Positions 34,862 through 43,536 are shown, counted from the first letter of the stretch. The stretch: DNA of 62,327 nucleotides from Jannaschia marina (GCF_013404595.1 NZ_JABVAX010000017.1:1-62327), one strand, 5' to 3'. The notes: generated by a model not told the origin, from the sequence alone. Numbers and translations: made by a program.

Positions 34862-36106
34862 TCAGGCGTTCCAGGCCTGATCCGGCCCGTCCAGCCCGCC
34901 GATCCGCATGCGCGTCGGCAGGCCGATCCGGTCGAGGATGGTGAAGAAGGGCTTCGGATCCAATTCCTCGACGTTGCGCATGGTGCCGGCGTCCCATTCG
35001 CCCGACGCCACCAGCATCGCGGCGGCCACCGGCGGCACGCCCGCGGTATAGCTGATCCCCTGGCTGCCCACCTCCTCGTAGGCCTCCTTGTGATCGGCTA
35101 CGTTGTAGACGAAGATCTCGATCTCCTCCCCCTCCTTCACGCCCTTCACCAGATCCCCGATGCAGGTCTTGCCGGTGTAGTTCGGCGCAAGGCTCGACGG
35201 ATCCGGAAGGCAGGCCTTCACCACCTTCAGCGGCACGACCTCCTGTCCCTCGGCCGTCACGACGGGCTGCTCGGACAGAAGGCCGATGTTCTTCAAGACA
35301 GTGAAGACGTTGATGTAGTGATCCCCGAACCCCATCCAGAAGCGCACGTCCGCGTTGGGGTAGTTCGTGGCCAGGGAATGCACCTCGTCGTGGCCCGACA
35401 TGTAGGCCTGCGACGGCCCCACCACCGGCAGGTCCCAGACGCGGCCCACCTCGAACATGTCGTTCTCCTGCCAGGCCCCCTCCTGCCAGGAATAGACCGT
35501 ACCGGTGAATTCGCGGAAATTGATCTCGGGGTCGAAATTCGTGGCGAAATACTTGCCGTGGGAGCCCGCGTTTATGTCCACGATGTCGATGCTCGTCACC
35601 TCGTCCATCTGGTCGATGGCGAAACGGGCATAGGCGTTCACCACGCCCGGATCGAAGCCAGCGCCCAGGATCGCCGTGATCCCCTTCTCGGCACAGAGGT
35701 CGCGCTTCTTCCACTCGTAGTTGGCGTACCACGGCGGCGTCTCGCAGATCTTGTCCGGCTCCTCGTGGATGGCCGTGTCGATATAGGCCGCGCCCGCCTC
35801 GATGCAGCCGTCGAGGACGTGCATGTTCACGAAGGCCGTGCCCACGTTGATGACGATCTGCGAGCCGGTCGCCCGGATCAAATCGGCCACGGCCGCGCTG
35901 TCGGTCGCGTCGAGCTGATGCGCGGCCAGAACGCCGTCCTGCTTCATCGCGCCCTTCTCGCGCACGCTGTCGAGGATCGCCTCGCACTTCGAGAGCGTCC
36001 GGCTCGCGATGTTGATGTCGCCCAGCACGTCGTTGTTTTGCGCGCATTTGTGCGCCACGACCTGCGCGACGCCGCCGGCGCCGATGATGAGAACGTTCGT
36101 CTTCAA
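34862..36106 (-). CDS. Carboxynorspermidine/saccharopine dehydrogenase family protein
   Basis: A 414-residue dehydrogenase. The NADPH-binding N-terminus is NVLIIGAGGVAQVVAHKCAQ; the middle has VINVGTAFVNMHVLDGCIEAGAAYIDTAIHEEP, and the C-terminus GISYTAGVPPVAAAMLVASGEWDAGTMRNVEELDPKPFF. These fit carboxynorspermidine dehydrogenase, which condenses aspartate semialdehyde with a diamine in alternative spermidine synthesis. The probable start is TTG 36106 with AGAGAGG nine bases upstream; in-frame ATGs further upstream add unrelated sequence. The decarboxylase nspC lies 37 bases upstream. Confidence 0.88.
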   Translation of the reverse strand: MKTNVLIIGAGGVAQVVAHKCAQNNDVLGDINIASRTLSKCEAILDSVREKGAMKQDGVLAAHQLDATDSAAVADLIRATGSQIVINVGTAFVNMHVLDGCIEAGAAYIDTAIHEEPDKICETPPWYANYEWKKRDLCAEKGITAILGAGFDPGVVNAYARFAIDQMDEVTSIDIVDINAGSHGKYFATNFDPEINFREFTGTVYSWQEGAWQENDMFEVGRVWDLPVVGPSQAYMSGHDEVHSLATNYPNADVRFWMGFGDHYINVFTVLKNIGLLSEQPVVTAEGQEVVPLKVVKACLPDPSSLAPNYTGKTCIGDLVKGVKEGEEIEIFVYNVADHKEAYEEVGSQGISYTAGVPPVAAAMLVASGEWDAGTMRNVEELDPKPFFTILDRIGLPTRMRIGGLDGPDQAWNA

Positions 36107-36143
36107 GGGGTCACACCTCTCTCTTGCGGGGTGGGCGCGGCAC

Positions 36144-37238
36144 TCAGGAGAGGGCCGCGACGAAATCGTCATAGGTGAAGTCGCGCACCGGACGGACGCT
36201 GCCGTCAAGCTCGCGGATGGCAATCGCCGGCATCTTCACCCCGTTGAACCAGTTCTTCTTGACCATGGTGTAGCCCGCCGCATCGAGGATCGACAGGCGG
36301 TCACCGGGTTTCAGAGCCTCCGGGAAGCGGAACTCTCCGAAGATGTCGCCGGCGAGGCAGGACTTGCCGCAGATCATCCATTCCTCGGGGCCCGCGTCGG
36401 GGGTCATCTTCGCGCTCTCGCGGTAGATCAGAAGGTCGAGCATATGCGCCTCGGTGGAGCTGTCGACGATGGCGAGCTTCTTGCCGTTGTCGAGCGTGTC
36501 GAGCACCGTCACCTCGAGCGACGTGGAATTCGTCACCGCCGCCTCCCCCGGCTCGAGGTAGACCTGCACCTCGTTCTCGCCCGCGAAGCGCTTCAACCGC
36601 TCGGCCAGCCGGTCCAGCGGATAGCCCGCGCCGGTGAAATGGATGCCGCCGCCCAGCGAAATCCACTCCATGCGCCGGATCAGCGCGCCGAACCGGTCCT
36701 CGATCTGGCCCAGCATCGCGTCGAAGCGGTCGAAATCGCCGTTCTCACAGTTGTTGTGGAACATGAAGCCGGAGATCAGGTCCGCCACCGGCTCGATCGC
36801 CTCGGGCGTGTGCTCGCCCAGCCGCGAAAAGGGCCGCGCCGGGTCCGCGAGGTCGAAATCGGAGGTCGACACGCCCGGATTGACCCGCAGGCCGCGCACA
36901 TGGTCCCGGCTTTCCGCCTCGAAGCGGCGCAACTGGCCGGCGGTGTTGAAGATCACCTTGTCGGAATTCGCGATCACCTCCGCCATCTCGTGATCGGCCC
37001 AGGCCACCGAATAGGCATGGGTCTCCCCCGGGAACGTCTCCCGCCCCAGCTTCAGCTCGAAGAGAGAGGAGGACGTCGTCCCGTCCATGTACTCGGCCAT
37101 CAGGTCGAAGACCGACCAGGTCGCGAAGCACTTGAGCGCTAGAAGCGCCTTCGCGCCCGAGGCCGCGCGCAACTCGGCGATCTTCTCCAGGTTCGGAAGA
37201 AGCGCGCTCTTGTCGATCAGGTAATACGGCGTCTGCAT
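36144..37238 (-). CDS. nspC: Carboxynorspermidine decarboxylase (NspC)
   Basis: A 364-residue PLP-dependent fold-III decarboxylase. The PLP Lys lies in KALLALKCFATWSVF (about residue 37). Other landmarks are FMFHNNCENGDFDRFD, LGGGIHFTGAGYPLDRL (phosphate binding), YLEPGEAAV and the catalytic MICGKSCLAGDIFGE (Cys). It decarboxylates carboxynorspermidine or carboxyspermidine to the polyamine. Together with the downstream dehydrogenase it makes the alternative spermidine pathway. The start MQTPYYLIDKSALL is family-like. Confidence 0.92.
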   Translation of the reverse strand: MQTPYYLIDKSALLPNLEKIAELRAASGAKALLALKCFATWSVFDLMAEYMDGTTSSSLFELKLGRETFPGETHAYSVAWADHEMAEVIANSDKVIFNTAGQLRRFEAESRDHVRGLRVNPGVSTSDFDLADPARPFSRLGEHTPEAIEPVADLISGFMFHNNCENGDFDRFDAMLGQIEDRFGALIRRMEWISLGGGIHFTGAGYPLDRLAERLKRFAGENEVQVYLEPGEAAVTNSTSLEVTVLDTLDNGKKLAIVDSSTEAHMLDLLIYRESAKMTPDAGPEEWMICGKSCLAGDIFGEFRFPEALKPGDRLSILDAAGYTMVKKNWFNGVKMPAIAIRELDGSVRPVRDFTYDDFVAALS

Positions 37239-37624
37239 CCCGGCCCCCTCGCAAGCTGGGTCGGCACCTAATGCGCCCACGGACGGCCGGCAACCGCTGT
37301 GAAGACCCGGGCGACTCACTTGATTTCCGTCAAGTGGGCATTGTGTTTCCCGAAATATCGGCAGAATTGCGCGATTTTCAGAGATGTTTCCAATAGGCGA
37401 CAGCGAAAACATGCGAACAGCCAAAGCCCTTTATAAAGGCCAATACGGAAAACACTTCTTCGATAGATCCGGATTTTCACGCCGTTCCTGCTCGTTTTCG
37501 CAAGATCTCGCGAACAATCGGCACCTCGGTTGCGCGAGTGGCACTCCCGTTTAGGTAGGCGGCTGACCCGAGGGCACCCAAGGCCTGACGGTTTGCGAGT
37601 AACTTCTACGAAAGGAGACGCTTC
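37239..37624. other. Intergenic region with low-GC promoter stretch
   Basis: A 386-bp gap between divergent nspC and the aerolysin-like gene. It is visibly poorer in GC than the flanks. It should hold promoters for both genes. GAAAGGAGACGC just before 37625 is a strong Shine-Dalgarno. No convincing gene or hairpin terminator is seen. Confidence 0.6.
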
Positions 37625-39028
37625 ATGGCTCTCGACACCTCTACCTTCCTCGAGAAGGACACGGATACTTTCGCCTTCAACGACGCCCCCGTCGTACCGA
37701 CCGCGCTCGACGCGCTCAACAAGGCGCTTGCCGCGCGCGGCATAGACAGCACCGCCCTGGACGAGACGCAGACCGCCATCATCACGGAGGCCGCGTCGCA
37801 CATCGATACGCTTGCCGCAACGCCGATCGAAACGGCCGAGGACGCGCGCGAGCTGCTGGGTGACGGGATCGACCTGAAGGTGGTCGACGATCTGCGCACG
37901 ACGGACGGTGCAAAGCTGAACGGCGTCGCCATGAAGGATGGCACGATCATTGTGGACGCTGCGCTGACGGGTCAGCAGCTGCGCGAAACGTTGATCGAGG
38001 AAGTGGCGGACGCGGCTTTCTACGAGGCCTTCCTGACGACATCCCAGGGCGATTTCGGCGCAGAGGTCGAAGCCCGCGCGGAGGGCACGAAAGATCCCGT
38101 CGAACTCGCGTCCTATGTGACTGAAGCGCAGGACGACACCGTGCAGACCGCATTCGGCGAAGGCGAAGCCAACAACGGCATCAACGATCCGGACCGGCCG
38201 ATCGACGACCAGCTGATCGCAAGTCCCTGGATCAGGGACTTCGACCGTTCGAACGCGTTCTCGGGATTGGAAGCCGCGAAACTATCGCTCGTGACCCGGT
38301 CGCAGCCGGGCGCGACGGAGCAGTCCTTCATTGACCCGATCACCAATTTCGATGCGCGCAAGATCAACTACAGCGGCATACAGGGCAAGTATGACCTCAA
38401 CGGCGACGGGCTGGCCGACGAGTACGGCAACCCCTCCGTCTACAAGAACATCGAGTCCTCTGACCCGCAGGACCCCGAGAAGTACATCACGATCCGGGAC
38501 GTAAGAGCGACGGAACTCACGCCGACGTCGGAGACGAAGCAAATCATCGTGGGCCGCGGAGAATCCGGCCAGGTGCTGGTCATGAGGACAGGACAGACGC
38601 ATACGACCGAGACCGCCATTGACTGGAACGCGACGGTCGGTGTCGAGTTGTCGGCATCCGGCAAACTGTTTGGCCTCGGTCTCGAAGCCTCGGCGAGCTT
38701 CGAGGGAAGTGCCGGCGGATCCGTCACCACCAGCAAGACCTTCACGGTGGGCCGCGAAATCCGGGACGAATACCGGATCCCGGCGGGGGCCTATGAAGAA
38801 GGAACGTTCGTCGTCTACGGCTTCCATGCGGTCAAAGGCGACGTCGAGGTGCTGGAGCAGGTCGACATCTACCTGAACATCACCAACGCCAAGGAAGGGT
38901 ACAAGAACGGCATCAAGGTGGATGCCTTCAACATCGACACGATCGAGGATCACTACCTCGGCATTGTCGCGACCGACTACGACGTCACGAAGCCGCCAAG
39001 CGTGGAGGGGCTCTTCGGCATCGCGTAG
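37625..39028 (+). CDS. Putative secreted protein with aerolysin/ETX-like C-terminal region
   Basis: A 467-residue protein without a classical signal peptide. Residues 108-152 (DGTIIVDAALTG...LIEEVADAAF...GDFGAEVEARAEG) resemble a degenerate metallopeptidase-like module seen in large extracellular proteins of Rhodobacteraceae; the usual EEIxH histidine is missing. DLNGDGLADEYG (about 257-268) is a Ca2+-binding-loop-like motif. Residues about 305-415 alternate polar/hydrophobic and Ser/Thr-rich strands with TTSKTFTVG and YRIPAGAYEEG, resembling the beta-strand region of aerolysin/ETX-MTX2 pore-formers. Function is unproven. Immediate neighbours are unrelated. Confidence 0.55.
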   Translation: MALDTSTFLEKDTDTFAFNDAPVVPTALDALNKALAARGIDSTALDETQTAIITEAASHIDTLAATPIETAEDARELLGDGIDLKVVDDLRTTDGAKLNGVAMKDGTIIVDAALTGQQLRETLIEEVADAAFYEAFLTTSQGDFGAEVEARAEGTKDPVELASYVTEAQDDTVQTAFGEGEANNGINDPDRPIDDQLIASPWIRDFDRSNAFSGLEAAKLSLVTRSQPGATEQSFIDPITNFDARKINYSGIQGKYDLNGDGLADEYGNPSVYKNIESSDPQDPEKYITIRDVRATELTPTSETKQIIVGRGESGQVLVMRTGQTHTTETAIDWNATVGVELSASGKLFGLGLEASASFEGSAGGSVTTSKTFTVGREIRDEYRIPAGAYEEGTFVVYGFHAVKGDVEVLEQVDIYLNITNAKEGYKNGIKVDAFNIDTIEDHYLGIVATDYDVTKPPSVEGLFGIA

Positions 39029-39098
39029 AATACCGACACACACGGCCCGATCGTTCGCGCGACAGGCGCGCGGGCGGTCGTGCCACCGCTAAGATCAG

Positions 39099-39713
39099 TC
39101 AGACCGAGGGTGCCGCCAGCACCCGCCGGAAATGCGCCGTCAGATGCGCCTCCGCCTCGGCCCAGCGATCCCGCTCCGGGCCGAGGACCGCCGCGACCTG
39201 CACCTCGAAATCGGCGTAATGCTGGGTCAGCGCCCAGATGGAGAAGATCAGGTGATGCGGGTCCGACGGCGCGAGCCGCCCGGCCGCCATCCAGGCCGAG
39301 ATGACGGCGCAATGGGCGTCGACGAGATGGCGCAGCTCCTCGCCGAGGACCGTCTCGATCAGCGGTGCCCCCCGCAGGATCTCGCCCGCGAAGAGCCGGC
39401 TCTCGCGCGGATAATCCCGCGACAGGCGCAACTTGCGCCGCACGTAGCCCAGCATCTCCTCCAGCGGCTCGCCATCCGGATCGAGCGCGCGCAGCGGATC
39501 GAGCCAGGTGTCGAGCAGCGTATCGAGCAGCTCGCGGTAGATCGCCTCTTTCGACGGGAAGTAATAGAGCAGGTTCGGCTTCGACAGCCCCGCCGCCCGT
39601 GCGATCCCGTCGAGCGTCGCCCCCCGGAACCCGTCGGCCGAGAACACCTCGAGCCCGGCATCGAGGATCTGCGCGCGGCGGTTCTTCTGGATCCGTGTCT
39701 CGTCGTTGGCCAT
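39099..39713 (-). CDS. rutR: TetR-family regulator, RutR-like
   Basis: A 204-residue regulator. The HTH (about residues 12-58) is RAQILDAGLEVFSADGFRGATLDGIARAAGLSKPNLLYYFPSKEAIYRELL. The C-terminal ligand domain has RLSRDYPRESRLFAGEILRGAP and LIFSIWALTQHYADFEVQVAAVLG, typical of RutR, which senses uracil/thymine and controls pyrimidine catabolism. It is divergent from the amidohydrolase; a RutR-like dyad lies in the 145-bp gap and another before preT. The start MANDETRIQ is chosen; upstream extensions are basic and atypical. Confidence 0.85.
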   Translation of the reverse strand: MANDETRIQKNRRAQILDAGLEVFSADGFRGATLDGIARAAGLSKPNLLYYFPSKEAIYRELLDTLLDTWLDPLRALDPDGEPLEEMLGYVRRKLRLSRDYPRESRLFAGEILRGAPLIETVLGEELRHLVDAHCAVISAWMAAGRLAPSDPHHLIFSIWALTQHYADFEVQVAAVLGPERDRWAEAEAHLTAHFRRVLAAPSV

Positions 39714-39795
39714 GCATCTTCTCCGGGCGCGGTCGCGGACCGATGCCTCATTTTTCGGCAAAAGCCGTTGCGCCGCGTGGACGATCGCGCGACGG

Positions 39796-39844
39796 TTGAC
39801 TGGTCTCGAACCTCTGGTAGCGTCTCTTTTACCAGACGGTCAAA
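39796..39844 (+). promoter_or_regulatory. Promoter and RutR-like operator of the amidohydrolase operon
   Basis: TTGACT (39796-39801) and TAGCGT (39818-39823), 16 bases apart, form a plausible promoter. Immediately downstream, TTTTACC-AGAC-GGTCAAA (39827-39844) is a 7-4-7 dyad matching the site before preT and the E. coli RutR architecture. Binding there would block transcription. Confidence 0.6.
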
Positions 39845-39858
39845 TATTTGGAGCGAGC

Positions 39859-41118
39859 ATGACAGCCAGCGCGGGACAGAACCTCAAGGTCGACCCCGAT
39901 CGCCTCTGGGACAGCCTGATGGAAATGGCGAAGATCGGTCCCGGCGTCGCCGGCGGCAACAACCGCCAGACGCTGACCGACGCCGACGGCGAGGGCCGCC
40001 ACCTCTTCCAGACTTGGTGCGAGGACGCGGGCTGCACCATGGGTGTCGACCAGATCGGCAACATGTTCGCCCGCCGCGAGGGCACCGACCCCGAGGCCCC
40101 CGCCGTCTACGTGGGCTCCCACCTCGACACACAGCCCACGGGCGGCAAGTACGACGGGGTGCTGGGCGTCCTCGGCGGGCTGGAACTCATCCGCACGCTC
40201 AACGACCTGAACATCCGCACGAAACACCCCATCGTCGTCACCAACTGGACGAACGAGGAAGGCACCCGCTTCGCCCCCGCCATGCTGGCCTCGGGCGTCT
40301 TCGCGGGTGTGCACACGCAGGATTGGGCCGAGGACAAGACCGACGCCGAGGGCAAGCGCTTCGGCGACGAGCTCGACCGCATCGGCTGGCGCGGCGAGGA
40401 GGACGTGGGCGCGCGGAAGGACGACATGCACGCCTTCTTCGAGCTGCACATCGAACAGGGCCCGATCCTCGAAGCGGAAGCAAAGGACATCGGCGTCGTC
40501 ACCCACGGCCAGGGCCTCAGCTGGACGCAGGTGACCGTGACCGGCAAGGAAAGCCACACCGGCTCCACTCCCATGCCCATGCGCCGGAACGCGGGCCTCG
40601 CCATGGCCCGCATCCTCGAGAAGGTCGAGGAGATCGCCCTGTCGCACGCCCCCCACGCCGTCGGCGCGGCGGGCCATATCGACGTCTCCCCGAACTCCCG
40701 CAACGTGATCCCCGGCAAGGCCGTCTTCACCGTCGACTTCCGCTCGCCCGAGCTTGCCGTCATCGAGGACATGGAGGCCCGCTTGCGCCGCGAGGGGCAG
40801 GCCATCGCGGACGCCATGGGCATGGAGATCGAGTTCGAGAAGGTCGGCGGCTTCGATCCCGTCACCTTCGACGAGACCTGCGTCACCGCCGTGCGCACCG
40901 CCGCCGAACGGCTCGGCTACAGCCACATGGACATCATCTCGGGCGCGGGCCACGACGCCTGCTGGATCAACCGCGTCTGCCCCACCGCCATGGTCATGTG
41001 CCCCTGCGTCGACGGGCTTTCGCACAACGAGGCCGAGGAGATCACCAAGGACTGGGCGCGCGCCGGCGCCGACGTCCTCCTCCACGCGGTCGTCGAGACG
41101 GCGGAGGTGGTGGCATGA
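39859..41118 (+). CDS. Zn-dependent amidohydrolase, probable beta-ureidopropionase
   Basis: A 419-residue M20-type hydrolase of the N-carbamoyl-amino-acid amidase/allantoate amidohydrolase group. Metal ligands lie in YVGSHLDTQPTGGKYDG (His, Asp), NEEGTRFAPAM (Glu-Glu), and FFELHIEQGP (His); SGAGHDACWI carries the last His. The dimer-domain segment VTGKESHTGSTPM is typical. In this setting it would hydrolyse N-carbamoyl-beta-alanine, the last step of reductive pyrimidine degradation; family members also act on allantoate. It is coupled to the following lipoprotein gene (ATGA). Confidence 0.85.
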   Translation: MTASAGQNLKVDPDRLWDSLMEMAKIGPGVAGGNNRQTLTDADGEGRHLFQTWCEDAGCTMGVDQIGNMFARREGTDPEAPAVYVGSHLDTQPTGGKYDGVLGVLGGLELIRTLNDLNIRTKHPIVVTNWTNEEGTRFAPAMLASGVFAGVHTQDWAEDKTDAEGKRFGDELDRIGWRGEEDVGARKDDMHAFFELHIEQGPILEAEAKDIGVVTHGQGLSWTQVTVTGKESHTGSTPMPMRRNAGLAMARILEKVEEIALSHAPHAVGAAGHIDVSPNSRNVIPGKAVFTVDFRSPELAVIEDMEARLRREGQAIADAMGMEIEFEKVGGFDPVTFDETCVTAVRTAAERLGYSHMDIISGAGHDACWINRVCPTAMVMCPCVDGLSHNEAEEITKDWARAGADVLLHAVVETAEVVA

Positions 41119-41393
41119 ACCGCGACAATCGCAACGGTCGGCGCATTGCAGGCGCTCTCGCCCTCGGCCTGGCGGTCCTTGCCGGGTGCACCGTCCCCGT
41201 ACCCGGCGGCCCCGTGCCGGACCCCCAGACCTATTCCACCACCGATGCCCCCATCCCCTTCGCCGTGACCCGGCTCCTGCCACGCGGCGTCACCGCGCAG
41301 GACGTCCGCGTCGCCGACAATTGCTACGGCTATGTCTTCGAGGGGCAAATCTATCCCGTGCTGATCCCCCGCGGCACCCAGTATTGCCTGTGA
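41115..41393 (+). CDS. Small lipoprotein, paralogue 1
   Basis: A 92-residue lipoprotein. The lipobox is LGLAVLAGC (Cys at about residue 25). The mature C-terminal part has a motif shared with two genes downstream: CYGYVFEGQIYPVLIP ending GTQYC, i.e. C-Y-x-Y-x-x-(E)-G-x-x-(x)-P-V ... Q/P-x-C. The two Cys could form a disulfide. Function is unknown. It overlaps the amidohydrolase stop (ATGA). Confidence 0.75.
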   Translation: MNRDNRNGRRIAGALALGLAVLAGCTVPVPGGPVPDPQTYSTTDAPIPFAVTRLLPRGVTAQDVRVADNCYGYVFEGQIYPVLIPRGTQYCL

Positions 41394-41401
41394 GGCCCGC
41401 C

Positions 41402-41608
41402 ATGTTCCGTTTCGCCCCGCTCATCCTGCTCGCCGCCTGTGTCGAGGCCGGCCCGAACCCCGCTGCCCTGCCGGCAGCGGTCGAGGCCAACCTGCCCGCC
41501 GACGTCTCGGCGCAGGCGGTCGGCCTGCAGGGCGGCTGCTACATCTACGACTACGAGGGCGACGTCTTTCCCGTGACCGACGCCTCGGGCCGCCAGATCT
41601 GCCGATAA
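41402..41608 (+). CDS. Small lipoprotein, paralogue 2
   Basis: A 68-residue lipoprotein with lipobox LILLAAC (Cys at residue 13). The C-terminal motif is GGCYIYDYEGDVFPVTDASGRQICR, which aligns with paralogue 1 at CYxY-xxEGxxxPV and the final Q-x-C. Also shared is a preceding ADVSAQAV/GVTAQDV phrase. It lies 8 bases after paralogue 1. Function unknown. Confidence 0.75.
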   Translation: MFRFAPLILLAACVEAGPNPAALPAAVEANLPADVSAQAVGLQGGCYIYDYEGDVFPVTDASGRQICR

Positions 41609-41625
41609 CCTCCCAGGAGCCCACC

Positions 41626-41769
41626 ATGCCCCTTCGCCTCGCCCTCATCGCCCTCGCGACCGCCGCCCTCACCGCCTGTTTCGGAGCCGACACGCCCGAG
41701 CCCGAGCCGCCCGTCATCCTGCCGCCGACCAACGCCGCGCTTGCCGCGTCGACCGTGACACTGGCCTGA
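41626..41769 (+). CDS. Very small lipoprotein (47 residues)
   Basis: A 47-residue frame, ATG 41626 to TGA 41769, preceded by CCCAGGAGCCCACC (AGGAG Shine-Dalgarno). The sequence is a lipoprotein signal, LALIALATAALTAC (Cys18), then a short Pro/Glu-rich tail (DTPEPEPPVILPPTN). It lacks the CYxY motif of its neighbours. The signal, RBS and spacing between sister genes support it as real. Confidence 0.65.
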   Translation: MPLRLALIALATAALTACFGADTPEPEPPVILPPTNAALAASTVTLA

Positions 41770-41778
41770 CGGGTCGAG

Positions 41779-42072
41779 GTGCGCGCCCGCGTCCTCCCTC
41801 TGGTCCCGCTCCTCCTCGGAGCCGCTCCCGTCCTCGCGCAGGAGAAGGGCTATGTACCCGCGCCCCCCGACGACGTACCCGAGATCGTCAACATGATGCG
41901 TCCATCGAGCATTCCCCGCGCCGATCTGCTGATCCGCGACGGCTGCTACTACTACCGCGACCGCCACGGCGAAGTCCGCCCCTTCGACTTCGCCGGCCCC
42001 GCGCTCGGCACCCCCTATTGCACGGGCGATGCCCCGCCCGCCCCAACAACACCCCTGCCAAGGAGCCGCTAA
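41779..42072 (+). CDS. Small secreted protein, paralogue 3
   Basis: A 97-residue exported protein (signal peptide to about residue 20, cleavage after VLA). The C-terminal part has DGCYYYRDRHGEVRPFDFAG...GTPYC, matching the CYxY...G...P...C motif of the two lipoproteins upstream. The start is GTG 41779, 9 bases after the tiny lipoprotein gene. Its stop abuts the dihydropyrimidinase ATG, so it is in the same operon. Function unknown. Confidence 0.7.
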   Translation: MRARVLPLVPLLLGAAPVLAQEKGYVPAPPDDVPEIVNMMRPSSIPRADLLIRDGCYYYRDRHGEVRPFDFAGPALGTPYCTGDAPPAPTTPLPRSR

Positions 42073-43536
42073 ATGTCCAAGGTCATCAAGAACGGCACCA
42101 TCGTCACCGCCGACCGCCAGTGGAAGGCCGACGTCCTGATCGAAGGCGAGACCATCGCCGAGATCGGCGAGAACCTGAAGGGCGACGAGACCATCGACGC
42201 CTCCGACGCCTACGTCATCCCCGGCGGCATCGACCCGCACACGCACCTCGAGATGCCCTTCATGGGCACCACGGCGGCCGAGACCTTCGAGAGCGGCACC
42301 TTTGCCGCCGCCGCCGGGGGCACCACGATGCTGGTCGACTTCTGCCTGCCCGGCGAGGACGGCAGCCTGCTGAACGCCATCGACGACTGGGACCGGAAGT
42401 CGAAGGACCAGATCTGCACCGACATCTCCTACCACATGGCGATCACCGGCTGGAACGAGCGGATCTTCGAGGAGATGGAGGCCGTCGTGAAGGCGCGCGG
42501 CATCAACACCTTCAAGCACTTCATGGCCTACAAGGGCGCGCTCATGGTGGAGGACGACGAGATGTTCGCCTCCTTCAAGCGCTGCGCCGAGCTGGGGGCC
42601 CTGCCCCTCGTACACGCCGAGAACGGCGACATCGTGCAGGCCATGCAGGAGAAGTTGCTGGCCGAGGGCAACACCGGCCCCGAGGCCCACGCCTATTCCC
42701 GCCCCCCCGAGGTCGAGGGCGAGGCCGCCAACCGCGCCATCATGATCGCCGATGCTGCCGGCACGCCCCTCTACATCGTCCATGTGTCGTGTGAGCAGGC
42801 GCACGAGGCCATCCGCCGCGCCCGCCAGAAGGGGATGCGCGTCTATGGCGAGCCGCTGATCCAGCACCTCACCCTCGACGAGACCGAGTATTTCAACAAG
42901 GACTGGCAATATGCCGCGCGCCGCGTCATGTCTCCGCCGTTCCGATCGAAGGACCATCAGGACAGCCTCTGGGCCGGCCTCGCCGCGGGCTCGCTGCAGG
43001 TCGTCGCCACCGACCACGCTGCCTTCTCCGACGAGCAGAAGCGCATGGGCGTGGGCGACTTCACCAAGATCCCCAACGGCACCGGCGGGCTCGAGGAGCG
43101 CATGGCGATGCTCTGGACGAAGGGCGTCGAGACTGGTCGCCTGACCCCCGAGGAATTCGTCGCCGCCACCTCGACGAACATCGCCAAGATCCTCAACATC
43201 TACCCGATGAAGGGCGGCATCGCCGTGGGCGGCGACGCCGATCTGGTGGTCTGGGACCCCGGTCTGCACCGCACCGTTTCGGTGGCCACGCAGAAGAGCA
43301 TCATCGACTACAACGTCTTCGAAGGCATGGATCTGAAAGCCGCCCCGAGGTTCACGCTCTCCCGCGGCGACGTCATCTGGGCCCACGGGCAGAATAGCCA
43401 GCCCCAGCCCGGGCGGGGGAAGTTCGTGCGCCGGAAGCCGTTTGCCTCGGCGTCGACGGCGCTGAGCAAGTGGAAGGCGCTGAACACGCCACGGAAGATC
43501 GAGCGGGATCCGCTGAATATTCCGGCGGGGGTTTAA
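42073..43536 (+). CDS. hydA: Dihydropyrimidinase
   Basis: A 487-residue amidohydrolase-superfamily enzyme. Metal ligands are DPHTHLEM (about residues 56-63), the carbamylated Lys in FKHFMAYKGALMV, the His in PLVHAENGD and in LYIVHVSC, and the Asp in VATDHAAF. The C-terminal AHGQNSQPQPGRGKFVRRKPF is typical. It hydrolyses dihydrouracil/dihydrothymine to N-carbamoyl-beta-alanine or its methyl analogue, between PreTA and the amidohydrolase. It is directly abutted by a small secreted-protein gene upstream. Confidence 0.95.
   Translation: MSKVIKNGTIVTADRQWKADVLIEGETIAEIGENLKGDETIDASDAYVIPGGIDPHTHLEMPFMGTTAAETFESGTFAAAAGGTTMLVDFCLPGEDGSLLNAIDDWDRKSKDQICTDISYHMAITGWNERIFEEMEAVVKARGINTFKHFMAYKGALMVEDDEMFASFKRCAELGALPLVHAENGDIVQAMQEKLLAEGNTGPEAHAYSRPPEVEGEAANRAIMIADAAGTPLYIVHVSCEQAHEAIRRARQKGMRVYGEPLIQHLTLDETEYFNKDWQYAARRVMSPPFRSKDHQDSLWAGLAAGSLQVVATDHAAFSDEQKRMGVGDFTKIPNGTGGLEERMAMLWTKGVETGRLTPEEFVAATSTNIAKILNIYPMKGGIAVGGDADLVVWDPGLHRTVSVATQKSIIDYNVFEGMDLKAAPRFTLSRGDVIWAHGQNSQPQPGRGKFVRRKPFASASTALSKWKALNTPRKIERDPLNIPAGV

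Noticed and set aside
37316..37801. Minus-strand frame over the 5' end of the aerolysin-like gene
   Set aside because: It overlaps a stronger plus-strand gene with a good ribosome-binding site; its translation is a shadow.
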